NCBI GenBank assembly: GCA_009663185.1
Contig: VJZX01000008.1
Coordinates: 98,511 to 162,510, forward strand
Direction of reading: 5' to 3'
Length of the DNA stretch: 64,000 nucleotides
From: Isoptericola halalbus
GTDB taxonomy: Bacteria; Actinomycetota; Actinomycetes; Actinomycetales; Cellulomonadaceae
Part shown: piece by piece, positions 47,764 to 55,178 of the stretch
Numbering within the stretch: the first letter of the stretch is position 1
Layout of the letters: each line of letters begins with the position of its first letter
Position numbers and translations under genes: made by a program
The notes under the pieces: model-generated
The model's input: the letters and a program-made list of their open reading frames with translations, nothing else
Database searches by the model: none
What the model was told of the DNA's origin: nothing

Positions 47764-48471
47764 TCAGGCCGTCGCGGGCTCCGGTTCCAGGTACTGCAGC
47801 GCGTCCCGGGTCGTCTGGTCCAGGTGGGAACGCATGGCCGCACCGACAGCTTGGGAAGAGCCGGTCCCCAGTGCCTTGAGGATCTTCTCGTGCTCGGCGA
47901 TGGCGTTGCGGCGGATCTCGCTGATCGAAGAGGTCTGAAACCGTGCGTGGTGCAAGGCCCGCTGGATGGGTGCGAAGGTCGCAGGCACGAAGGGATTCCC
48001 GCAACCCTCCAAGATCCGCCGGTGAAACGCGATGTCCGCGTCGACGAACCGCGCCACGTCGGTCCGGTCGTGGCCGACCCGCATCTGCTCCAGGTCGGTG
48101 GCCATCAGGTCGAGCGTCTCGCTGCTGCACCGCGGCGCGAACAGCTCGGCCGCCCCTACCTCGATCATCGAGCGCACCTCGATGAGCTGAACCATCGACG
48201 TGCGGAAGGTGTCCCCACGAAGCCGCATGATCGCGTCCAGCGCGATCCAGCGGTCGACCGGGTTCACGTACGTCCCGCGACCCTGGACCGGGCGGAGCAC
48301 CTGCTGGGCGGCAAGCACCTTCACGGCCTCCCGCACGGTCAGGCGGGAGGCGCCGCTCTGGGCCGCGAGCTCGTCCTCGGCCGGCAGGGCGGTCCCGGGA
48401 GGGAACTCCCCCGACGCGACGCGGTCGATGAGGCGGTCGACGACCACGTCAACCAGGCTCGCGCGAGTCAT
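47764..48471 (-). CDS. FadR-subfamily GntR transcriptional regulator
   Basis: 235 aa: N-terminal winged HTH (PPGTALPAEDELAAQSGASR then LTVREAVKVLAAQQVLRPV) and a C-terminal all-helical FCD domain, whose metal-binding pattern is visible in DADIAFHRRILEGCGNP and the later AEHEKIL, MRSHLDQ histidines. It probably senses a small acid linked to the adjacent kinase pathway. Two matching palindromes, one before itself and one before the kinase, indicate autoregulation and operon repression. Confidence 0.92.
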   Translation of the reverse strand: MTRASLVDVVVDRLIDRVASGEFPPGTALPAEDELAAQSGASRLTVREAVKVLAAQQVLRPVQGRGTYVNPVDRWIALDAIMRLRGDTFRTSMVQLIEVRSMIEVGAAELFAPRCSSETLDLMATDLEQMRVGHDRTDVARFVDADIAFHRRILEGCGNPFVPATFAPIQRALHHARFQTSSISEIRRNAIAEHEKILKALGTGSSQAVGAAMRSHLDQTTRDALQYLEPEPATA

Positions 48472-48486
48472 GAGCTTCTCCGATCA

Positions 48487-48499
48487 GACCTCTGAGGAC
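48487..48499. promoter_or_regulatory. Palindromic operator upstream of FadR-type gene
   Basis: GACCTCTGAGGAC, sharing AGACCTCTGAGG with the kinase site, between the proposed -10 and the regulator's ATG. Confidence 0.7.
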
Positions 48500-48505
48500 T
48501 TGCCC

Positions 48506-48535
48506 ACTCTACGCGAGGCATCGCGTCCAGCGCAA
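48506..48535 (-). promoter_or_regulatory. Candidate promoter of FadR-type gene
   Basis: TTGCGC (48530-48535) and TAGAGT (48506-48511), 18-nt spacer, just upstream of the operator at 48487. Confidence 0.5.
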
Positions 48536-48612
48536 GGGCGGGGGCCGGCCGGATCGGGCGTGAGGCCGGGACTGACCCCGGTGACGATGGTCCTCGATGG
48601 TGATCCAGGACG

Positions 48613-48951
48613 TCAGCCGGCGCGGGCGGCCAGCTTCTGCCGTGCCAGCGCTACGACCTTGCCGAAGTTGAGCGTCCAGCCCACACCGAACACCCGCGGA
48701 CTGATGACGTGCTCACCCTCGGGGTTCCACAGCCGCTCGCGGACGCGAGCAGAGGTCGGCATGCGGAAGTCGTACGGCACGACCGCGGCGACCTTCCCTT
48801 CCCACGTGCGCTCGTCCGCCGGCGTGCGCAGCTCCTTGACCACGGCCGCCACCGCCAGCGCGGCCGTCACGAGCGAGATCAGCTTCCTCAGCCCGCCCCG
48901 GCCCTTCGCCGCCTTCCTGTCCTTCGTGTCCTCGTGGTTCGTCGATACCAT
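48613..48951 (-). CDS. DUF5808 domain-containing protein
   Basis: 112 aa. A charged N terminus (NHEDTKDRKAAKGRGG), one hydrophobic segment (LISLVTAALAVAAVV), and a C-terminal RLWNPEGEHVISPRVFGVGWTLNFGK, which matches the DUF5808 pattern (Trp-Asn-Pro ... FG-GWT-NFG). Probably a single-pass membrane protein. Function unknown. ATG 48951 has GGAGGG four nt upstream. Confidence 0.75.
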   Translation of the reverse strand: MVSTNHEDTKDRKAAKGRGGLRKLISLVTAALAVAAVVKELRTPADERTWEGKVAAVVPYDFRMPTSARVRERLWNPEGEHVISPRVFGVGWTLNFGKVVALARQKLAARAG

Positions 48952-49057
48952 CTCGCCCTCCGCGCCTCGATGCGGGTCCCTGTCGACACCATCGTGGACC
49001 CGTTCGGCCGGGCGGAACACCTCCGCGAGGCGCGCCTGGCCCACGCCGTGCGGGTGA

Positions 49058-49576
49058 TCACCCGATGGAACGGTGGTGCCGCTGCGCCAGCTCCTGATAG
49101 GCGATCGCGTTCCGCCGGACGCGCTCGCGGCCGGCGTCGTCCAGCCCGCCGCGGACCTTCGCCGGCACGCCGATCGCGAGCGACCCCGCCGGGATCTCCT
49201 GGCCCTCGCGCACGAGCGTCCCGGCGGCGACGAACGCGCCGGCGCGCACGACCGAGCCGTTCAGGAGGGTGGCGCCCATGCCGATGAGGCAGCCGTCCTC
49301 GACCGTTGCCCCGTGGACGATCGCACCGTGCCCGACCCCGACACTCACGCCGATGTGCGTCGGGATGCCCTCGTCGGTGTGCACGACGCAGTTGTCCTGG
49401 ATGTTGCTGCCCTCGCCCACCACGATCTCGTCCATGTCGCCACGCAGCACTGCGCCGTAGAAGACGCTGGCGCGCGGGCCGATGCGCACGCGGCCGATGA
49501 TCGTCGCCGTCGGCGCGATCCATGCCGTGGGATCGATCTGGGGCTCATGACCGTCGAAGGGAAGCACCGTTGCCAT
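49058..49576 (-). CDS. Gamma carbonic anhydrase family protein
   Basis: 172-aa left-handed beta-helix built from hexapeptide repeats (IGRVRIGPRASVFYGAVLRGD, VGEGSNIQDNCVVHTD). Metal histidines are in VVHTD, VGHGAIVHG; these fit the Cam/CamH-type zinc site. May hydrate CO2 or have a metabolite role like YrdA. ATG 49576 follows TAGGGT (49583-49588) by 6 nt. Confidence 0.92.
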   Translation of the reverse strand: MATVLPFDGHEPQIDPTAWIAPTATIIGRVRIGPRASVFYGAVLRGDMDEIVVGEGSNIQDNCVVHTDEGIPTHIGVSVGVGHGAIVHGATVEDGCLIGMGATLLNGSVVRAGAFVAAGTLVREGQEIPAGSLAIGVPAKVRGGLDDAGRERVRRNAIAYQELAQRHHRSIG

Positions 49577-49615
49577 GGCCGCACCCTAACGGCGGGGATG
49601 TGCCTGGCCCTCGCC

Positions 49616-49996
49616 TCAGCGTGCGCGGAGCGTCGCCGTCACGATGCGCAGCGCCTCGTCGGGGTCGAGTCCGAGCGCGCGAGCAGTCGCCGAGTACTGC
49701 TCGGCGGCCTCGTGCGCCCGTTCCAGCCGTTGGTCACCGGCGGCGCTGACGAACGTGCCGTTCCGGCCCCGCGTCTCCACCAGCGCAGCCGCCTCCAGCT
49801 CGCGATATACGCGGGCCACCGTGTTCACGGCCAGCCCGAGCTCGGCAGCGAGCGCCCGCACCGTCGGCAGCCGTGTCCCGACCGGTAGCACGCCGTCCGC
49901 CATCTGCTGGGCCAGCTGGACGCGCACCTGCTCGTACGGCGGGACGGGCGACGTAGGGTCGACGGCCAGGTGGGGCGGGGAGGCGGCAACACTCAT
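49616..49996 (-). CDS. GntR family regulator (YtrA subfamily)
   Basis: 126 aa: winged HTH (PVPPYEQVRVQLAQQMADG, LPTVRALAAELGLAVNTVARV) with only a short C-terminal helix pair, so no ligand domain, as in YtrA-type regulators. Such proteins usually control a neighbouring ABC transporter, but none is adjacent here. ATG 49996 follows TAACGT (50003-50008) by 6 nt. An inverted repeat at 50030-50050 may be its operator. Confidence 0.9.
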   Translation of the reverse strand: MSVAASPPHLAVDPTSPVPPYEQVRVQLAQQMADGVLPVGTRLPTVRALAAELGLAVNTVARVYRELEAAALVETRGRNGTFVSAAGDQRLERAHEAAEQYSATARALGLDPDEALRIVTATLRAR

Positions 49997-50029
49997 GCGG
50001 CCACGTTACGCGGCTCACAGCGACCCAGA

Positions 50030-50050
50030 GGTGACCCTTCGTCGGTCACC
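50030..50050. promoter_or_regulatory. Inverted repeat, possible GntR operator
   Basis: GGTGACC and GGTCACC separated by 7 nt, overlapping the expected -35 region of the GntR gene. Assigned by position only. Confidence 0.45.
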
Positions 50051-50102
50051 CACCGCTGACGGCCACCGAGAGGACCGACTCGCCGAGACCGTACACTTCT
50101 CG

Positions 50103-50190
50103 AAGACTTCCGGCACGCGTGCCGGCGGGATCCGAATGAGACAGCGGATCGCGGAGGGCTCCACAGGCTCCACACCTGTGGGGCCCTTCG
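50103..50190 (+). ncRNA. Candidate structured small RNA
   Basis: Three consecutive stem-loops in a gene-free 284-nt gap: CCGGCAC/GTGCCGG (50110-50125), GATCCG/CGGATC (50129-50150), and a 12-bp terminator-like stem GGGCTCCACAGG/CCTGTGGGGCCC (50156-50186) followed by TTCGTGTTT. A TACACT -10-like hexamer lies at 50092-50097. No family recognised. A 41-codon frame (50136-50261) overlaps it but lacks a ribosome site. Confidence 0.4.
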
Positions 50191-50242
50191 TGTTTGCCAG
50201 ACCAGATCGCCGTCCCGCCCTGACGTGGACCTCAGGACAGAA

Positions 50243-50273
50243 AGAGGCCCTGACCTGGTAGGTCAGGGCCTCT
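50243..50273 (-). terminator. Rho-independent terminator after tRNA-Leu
   Basis: Perfect 13-bp stem (AGAGGCCCTGACC and its complement) with a 5-nt loop, followed on the minus strand by TTTCT. It begins 8 nt after the tRNA 3' end. Confidence 0.9.
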
Positions 50274-50280
50274 GGAGATG

Positions 50281-50364
50281 TGTCCGGAGGGGGACTTGAA
50301 CCCCCACGCCCTATACGGGCACTAGCACCTCAAGCTAGCGCGTCTGCCATTCCGCCACCCGGAC
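50281..50364 (-). tRNA. tRNA-Leu (GAG)
   Basis: 84-nt class II tRNA. Acceptor GTCCGGG pairs with TCCGGAC (one G-U), discriminator A; the anticodon stem CTAGC/GCTAG encloses TTGAGGT with anticodon GAG (reads CUC/CUU). Long variable arm TGCCCGTATAGGGCG; T arm GGGGG-TTCAAGT-CCCCC. CCA is not encoded. Confidence 0.95.
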
Positions 50365-50411
50365 AGGTGGACCGATCCGGCGCCCTGCGCCGTTCCGGTG
50401 CGGGGAAAAAC

Positions 50412-50440
50412 ATAGCACGATCGGGGCCGAGCCCCGCAAA
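50412..50440 (-). promoter_or_regulatory. Candidate promoter of tRNA-Leu
   Basis: TTTGCG (50435-50440) and TGCTAT (50412-50417) with a 17-nt spacer containing a GGGGC/GCCCC inverted repeat, 48 nt before the tRNA. The other 120 nt between tRNA and GH15 gene hold the GH15 start signal. Confidence 0.45.
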
Positions 50441-50500
50441 CCGCCTCGGTCTCGAGGGCTCGGATCGCGGGCCGCCCCACCCGGTCCTAGCGTGACGCTC

Positions 50501-52342
50501 GTGGCGCAGCGCATCGAGGACTACGGCCTCGTCGGCGACCTCCAGACGGCGGCCCTGGTGGGTCGCGACGGATCGGTCGACTGGCTGTGCCTGCCGGACT
50601 TCGACTCCCCCGCGTGCTTCGCGGCCCTCCTCGGCGACGAGCAGCACGGGTTCTGGCGCCTCGCGCCGGCGTCGGGCGGCCCGTGCAACGCTCGGCGCTA
50701 CCGGGACGACACGCTCGTGCTCGAGTCCGAGTGGGAGACCCCCGAGGGCCGGGTTCGTGTGATCGACTTCATGCCGCTGCGGGGCGGGGCACCGGACCTC
50801 GTGCGCGTCGTCGAAGGGCTCAGCGGACGGGTGACGATGTCGACGGACATCTGTCTGCGGTTCGACTACGGCAGCGTCGTGCCGTGGATCACGCGCACCG
50901 GCATCGTCCGGGACGCCACGGCGACGACCGTGACGGCCGTCGCCGGACCTGACGCCGCCAGTCTCGCCACCCCTGTCGAGACTACCGTGGACGACGGCGT
51001 GATCCGCGCCCGGTTCGACGTCGCCGCGGGCGACCGGGTGCCATTCGTCCTCTGCTACCACCGCTCGTACGTCGCCGAGCCCAAACCGGTCGACGCCGAA
51101 GCGGCTCTTGCCGAGACCGAAGGCTTCTGGCGGTCGTGGGTCGCGGAGGCCTCCTACGACGGCGGCTGGCGAGACCCGGTGCACCGCTCGCTCGTGACGC
51201 TCAAGGCCCTGACGTACGCACCCACGGGCGCGATCGCGGCCGCGGCGACGACGTCGCTGCCCGAGGAGGTCGGCGGCTCACGCAACTGGGACTACCGGTT
51301 CTGCTGGCTGCGCGACGCGGCATTCACGCTCGTGGCCCTGCTCGGAACGGGGCACGTCGCGGAGGCGCGGGCGTGGCGCGAATGGCTGCTGCGCGCGGTC
51401 GCAGGCGACCCGGCCGACCTGCAGATCATGTACGGCCTCGACGGCCGTCGTCGGATCCCCGAGATCACGTTGCCGTGGCTGCCCGGGTACGAGGGCAGTG
51501 GCCCGGTGCGGGTCGGCAACGCCGCGGTGGGCCAGCTGCAGCTCGACGTCTGGGGCGAGGCCCTCGAGACTCTCCACGTGGCACGGTGCGCGGGCCTCCA
51601 GGTCGACGCGGACGCCTGGCAGATGCAGCGCGCGCTCATGGACTTCCTCGAGAGTCGCTGGGACGACCTCGACAACGGTCTGTGGGAGGTGCGCGGACCA
51701 CGCCGCGCGTTCGTGCACTCCCGCGTGATGGCATGGACCGGCGTCGACCGGATGATCCGCAGCGTCGAGGGCTTCGGTCTCGACGGGCCGGTCGACCGGT
51801 GGCGGGCGCTGCGCGACAAGATCCGCGCCGACGTGCTCGCGCACGGGTACGACGCCGACCGCAACACGTTCACCCAGTTCTACGGGTCCGAGGGTCTCGA
51901 CGCGTCACTGCTGCTCATACCGCGCGTCGGGTTCCTCCCGTGGCACGACCCGCGCGTCGTCGGCACGGTCGAGGCGGTCCAGCGCGAGCTGAGCCAGGAC
52001 GGGCTGCTGCTGCGCTACCACACGCACGCGGACGACCGCGTGGACGGCCTGCCCGGCGGCGAGAGCACGTTCGTCATCTGCAGCTTCTGGCTGGTCGACG
52101 CGCTGCACGGCATCGGGCGCCACGACGAGGCGACGCGTCTCTTCGAGCGCCTGCTCGACCTGCGCAACGACCTGGGCCTGCTGGCTGAGGAGTACGACGT
52201 CACCTCGGGGCGCCAGCTCGGGAACGTCCCCCAGGCCTTCAGCCACGTGGGGCTCGTCAACTCCGCACGCATCCTCAGCCGCATCCCCGCACCCGGTGCG
52301 GCAGCCGCAGGGATCTCCGAGGAACCCGAGGAGGCATGGTGA
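50501..52342 (+). CDS. GH15 family glucoamylase/trehalase-like glycoside hydrolase
   Basis: 613-aa inverting hydrolase with an N-terminal beta-sandwich and (alpha/alpha)6 barrel. IEDYGLVGDLQTAALVGRDG, GGSRNWDYRFCWLRDAAFTL, catalytic Glu in DNGLWEVRG and in GLLAEEYD. Members hydrolyse starch oligosaccharides or trehalose to glucose. No signal peptide, so it acts inside the cell. GTG 50501 follows TAGCGT (50488-50493) by 7 nt; GTG 50492 lies inside that hexamer. It overlaps a glucose dehydrogenase gene. Confidence 0.93.
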   Translation: MAQRIEDYGLVGDLQTAALVGRDGSVDWLCLPDFDSPACFAALLGDEQHGFWRLAPASGGPCNARRYRDDTLVLESEWETPEGRVRVIDFMPLRGGAPDLVRVVEGLSGRVTMSTDICLRFDYGSVVPWITRTGIVRDATATTVTAVAGPDAASLATPVETTVDDGVIRARFDVAAGDRVPFVLCYHRSYVAEPKPVDAEAALAETEGFWRSWVAEASYDGGWRDPVHRSLVTLKALTYAPTGAIAAAATTSLPEEVGGSRNWDYRFCWLRDAAFTLVALLGTGHVAEARAWREWLLRAVAGDPADLQIMYGLDGRRRIPEITLPWLPGYEGSGPVRVGNAAVGQLQLDVWGEALETLHVARCAGLQVDADAWQMQRALMDFLESRWDDLDNGLWEVRGPRRAFVHSRVMAWTGVDRMIRSVEGFGLDGPVDRWRALRDKIRADVLAHGYDADRNTFTQFYGSEGLDASLLLIPRVGFLPWHDPRVVGTVEAVQRELSQDGLLLRYHTHADDRVDGLPGGESTFVICSFWLVDALHGIGRHDEATRLFERLLDLRNDLGLLAEEYDVTSGRQLGNVPQAFSHVGLVNSARILSRIPAPGAAAAGISEEPEEAW

Positions 52343-53391
52343 GAGCCCTGACCGTGGTCCCCGGCCAGGCCGGCTCGCTCGCCGTCACAGACGTTCCCGA
52401 CGTCGTCGCGGCACCCGGTGAGCTCCTCGTCGACGGGCTCGCCGTGGGCGTGTGCGGCACGGACAGGGAGATCGCGGGCGGTGAGTACGGATCCGCGCCG
52501 ATCGGGCGCGACCGGCTCGTCATCGGTCACGAGTCGCTCGGCCGCGTGGCCGAGGCACCCGACGGCTCCGGCTTCTCCCCCGGGGACCTCGTCGTCGGCG
52601 TGGTGCGCCGGCCCGATCCCGTGCCGTGCGGCGCGTGCGCCCGCGGCGAGTGGGACATGTGCCGCAACGGCCGGTACACCGAGCACGGGATCAAGGACGT
52701 CGACGGCTTCGGGAGCGAGCGGTGGGTGATCGAGGCCGACCGCGCGGTGCGACTCGACCCGGCGCTCGCCGACGTCGGCATGCTGCTCGAGCCGACCTCG
52801 GTCGTCGCCAAGGCCTGGGATCAGGTCGACAAGGTCGGCGGGCGCGCCTGGTTCGAGCCGCGGACGGTGCTCGTCACCGGCGCCGGCCCGATCGGTCTGC
52901 TGGCCGCCCTGGTCGGCGTGCAGCGGGGCCTCGACGTGCACGTGCTCGACCGGAACAGCGACGGCCCCAAGCCCGGCCTCGTGCGCGCGCTCGGCGCCAC
53001 CTACCACATCGACGACCTCGCCACGGTGTCCGACGCCGTCGAGCCCGGCGTCCTCATCGAGGCGACCGGCGCGCCCTCGGTGATCACGGCGGCGCTGACC
53101 GCGACCCGGCCGTACGGCGTCACGGTGCTGACCGGGGTGACCGCGCCCGGCCGCCCCGTCCCGCTCGACGTCGGCGCCGCCAACCGCGAGATCGTGCTGG
53201 AGAACGACGCGATCGTCGGGTCCGTCAATGCCAACCTGAGCCACTACCGGGCGGCTGCCGAGGTGCTCGAGCGCGCCGATGTCGACTGGCTCCGGGCCTT
53301 GGTCACGCGGCGCCTGCCCCTCGAGCGCGCACCCGAGGCGTTCGAGGACGCGCACGAGGACATCAAGGTCGTCCTCGAGATCTCCTCCTGA
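52336..53391 (+). CDS. Glucose 1-dehydrogenase (medium-chain, zinc)
   Basis: 351 aa, archaeal/actinobacterial-type glucose dehydrogenase. Zinc ligands Cys40, His65-Glu66 (VCGTDRE, IGHESLGR); structural-zinc-like CGACARGEWDMC with only three Cys-type ligands; cofactor loop VTGAGPIGLLAA; HGIKDVDGFGSERW is typical of this family. It oxidises glucose to gluconolactone. The ATG is inside the last codons of the GH15 gene (7-nt overlap), so liberated glucose may be oxidised directly. Confidence 0.92.
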   Translation: MVRALTVVPGQAGSLAVTDVPDVVAAPGELLVDGLAVGVCGTDREIAGGEYGSAPIGRDRLVIGHESLGRVAEAPDGSGFSPGDLVVGVVRRPDPVPCGACARGEWDMCRNGRYTEHGIKDVDGFGSERWVIEADRAVRLDPALADVGMLLEPTSVVAKAWDQVDKVGGRAWFEPRTVLVTGAGPIGLLAALVGVQRGLDVHVLDRNSDGPKPGLVRALGATYHIDDLATVSDAVEPGVLIEATGAPSVITAALTATRPYGVTVLTGVTAPGRPVPLDVGAANREIVLENDAIVGSVNANLSHYRAAAEVLERADVDWLRALVTRRLPLERAPEAFEDAHEDIKVVLEISS

Positions 53392-53472
53392 CCGTCGTCG
53401 CCGGCGTGCTCGTCCGAGTGCCTGTCCGACGCGCCGTGTAGCGTTCCTCCGGCCCGGACCAATCGGTCAAGG

Positions 53473-54351
53473 GTGAGTATCGGGACAAGGAGCGCCAAAG
53501 TCATGATGGGTGGGCACCACGCCGCGTCGGGAGCGGCCGCGTGGGTCGCGGTCACGTCGACGGCGCCGATCGCTTTCGGCTTGTACCCCGTGAGCGAGGT
53601 CGGGGTCATGACGGGCGCGCTCGTGTGCGCGGGCGCCGCCCTGCTGCCCGACGCCGACCACCACAGCGGCACCATCGCCCACTCGCTGCCCCCGGTCTCC
53701 GAGGGCGTGACTCGCATCGTGGCGACGCTCTCGGGCGGGCACCGCGCCGGGACGCACTCGATCCTCGGTATCGCGATCTTCACGGCGATCGCATGGGTCG
53801 CGGGCCTGCTCACCATCCGCACCGAGGCGTTCGGCGACGTCCTGATCGGCCCGGGCGTCATGGCCGTGCTCCTCATCGCGTTCGCGCTGCGCGCGCTCCG
53901 GCTGACCCGCAAGGGTCGCTGGTGGCCCTGGGCCACGTCGCTGACCCTCGCCGGAATCGTGGCCGTGTTCGCGCCCGAGGAGTGGTTCTGGATGCCGTTC
54001 TGCGTGGGCCTGGGGTGCGCTGTGCACGTCCTGGGTGACCTGGTCACCACCCGTGGCGTGCCGCTGCTGTGGCCGCTGCGCTTCCGCTCCCCGCGGTGGG
54101 TGCGCCGGTACCGCGCGCTGCCGTTCGACGACATCTGGCGCACCGGCGGCAACGTCTCGGTGCCGATCCTGGGCGATGCCGGGTCGTGGCGCGAGTGGGT
54201 CGTCATGACGCCCGTCAGCGCCTATGCCGTGCTCGGGGTCACGTGGGCCGGTCTCGACCAGATGGGCTTCGACACGGCGAGCGTCTGGGATGGCGTCGTC
54301 GCGTGGACGAGCGCGGCGGCCGGGGCGCTCCCCGGCATCTCGTCGTCCTGA
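53473..54351 (+). CDS. YdjM-family membrane-bound metal-dependent hydrolase (DUF457)
   Basis: 292 aa, about six membrane segments. Conserved His/Asp motifs of the YdjM family: GGHHAASGAAAW, ALLPDADHHSG, GGHRAGTHS and VHVLGDLVTTRG. Often annotated as LexA-binding membrane hydrolase; activity unproven. The start may be GTG 53473 or ATG 53503/53506. Probably monocistronic with its own promoter in the 81-nt gap. Confidence 0.88.
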   Translation: MSIGTRSAKVMMGGHHAASGAAAWVAVTSTAPIAFGLYPVSEVGVMTGALVCAGAALLPDADHHSGTIAHSLPPVSEGVTRIVATLSGGHRAGTHSILGIAIFTAIAWVAGLLTIRTEAFGDVLIGPGVMAVLLIAFALRALRLTRKGRWWPWATSLTLAGIVAVFAPEEWFWMPFCVGLGCAVHVLGDLVTTRGVPLLWPLRFRSPRWVRRYRALPFDDIWRTGGNVSVPILGDAGSWREWVVMTPVSAYAVLGVTWAGLDQMGFDTASVWDGVVAWTSAAAGALPGISSS

Positions 54352-54420
54352 CCCGGTACGTCGTGATCGCGGCGCCGCGTCGCGGTGGACAGCCCCCGTG
54401 GCGGCAGGCACTGTGATCTC

Positions 54421-54975
54421 ATGGCCGAGACGGCGGGTCCGGGCGCATCGTGGCGCTGGGCGCTGGCGGCCGCGACCGCGGCGGGTGTCGCGGTCACCTC
54501 CGCACTCGCGGCGTACGCCGACGCCCACCCCGGGGACGGCGCGGCGCTGCTGACCCTGTGGTTCTCCAGCATGCTCGAGATGAAGGCGTGGCTCGCCACG
54601 GGCGCCACCGCACTGCTCGTCGTCCAGCTCAGCTCCGCGCTCGTGATGTGCGGCCGCATGCCTGGGGTGCGCGATGCTCCCGGCTGGGTGACCACGCTGC
54701 ACCGGTGGAGCGGCGTGTCCGCGTTCGGACTGACACTTCCGGTCGCGTTCGCGTGCGTCTGGTCCATCGGGTTCGAGGACGAGCCGGGGCGAGTGCTCGT
54801 GCACTCGGTCGCGGGCTGCCTGTTCTACGGCGTGTTCACGGTCAAGATGCTCGCGCTGCGCGTCCGCGGCCTGCCGGCCGGCGTACTGCCGCTGCTGGGC
54901 GGGCTCGTCCTTGCACTGCTCGCGCTGGTGTGGTCGACGTCGGCCCTCTGGTACTTCGCCCGGGCGGCGTCGTGA
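54421..54975 (+). CDS. DUF6529 family four-TM membrane protein
   Basis: 184 aa with four hydrophobic helices (about residues 13-32, 53-76, 94-115, 121-180). His in TLHRWSG and VHSVAG, on adjacent helices, resembles the heme ligands of cytochrome b561-like proteins. DUF6529 proteins of actinobacteria often neighbour a Rieske-type protein (my recollection, not checked). Its stop overlaps the next small gene as GTGA. ATG 54421 has no clear ribosome site. Confidence 0.8.
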   Translation: MAETAGPGASWRWALAAATAAGVAVTSALAAYADAHPGDGAALLTLWFSSMLEMKAWLATGATALLVVQLSSALVMCGRMPGVRDAPGWVTTLHRWSGVSAFGLTLPVAFACVWSIGFEDEPGRVLVHSVAGCLFYGVFTVKMLALRVRGLPAGVLPLLGGLVLALLALVWSTSALWYFARAAS

Positions 54976-55178
54976 GCCCCGACGACGGCGCCTCACCCAC
55001 GCGCCGGGCGGTGCTCGAAGGGGTCGGCGTCGCGGTCGTCGCGGCGGTGGCCGGGTTCGCGTGGTTCTCCGCCGCCGGGCCTCCGAGCGAGGAGGAACGC
55101 GACCACGAGCAGGACGAGCTCGAGGACCAGCAGGACGACCCCGACGACAGCGGGGCGGGCGGCGAGGCTCAACCATGA
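54972..55178 (+). CDS. 68-aa protein with twin-arginine-like signal and acidic tail
   Basis: GTG 54972 overlaps the DUF6529 stop (GTGA). Encodes PTRRAVLEGVGVAVVAAVAGF, a twin-Arg signal-like N terminus, then about 35 residues dominated by Glu, Asp and Gln. Rieske-type neighbours of DUF6529 have such a signal followed by a 2Fe-2S domain; here that domain is missing. It could be a decayed remnant or a distinct miniprotein. Translational coupling and composition support it being real. Confidence 0.6.
   Translation: MSPDDGASPTRRAVLEGVGVAVVAAVAGFAWFSAAGPPSEEERDHEQDELEDQQDDPDDSGAGGEAQP

Noticed and set aside
50136..50261. A 41-codon ORF within the structured RNA region
   Set aside because: No ribosome site, overlaps the terminator stem, and its sequence shows no conserved feature.
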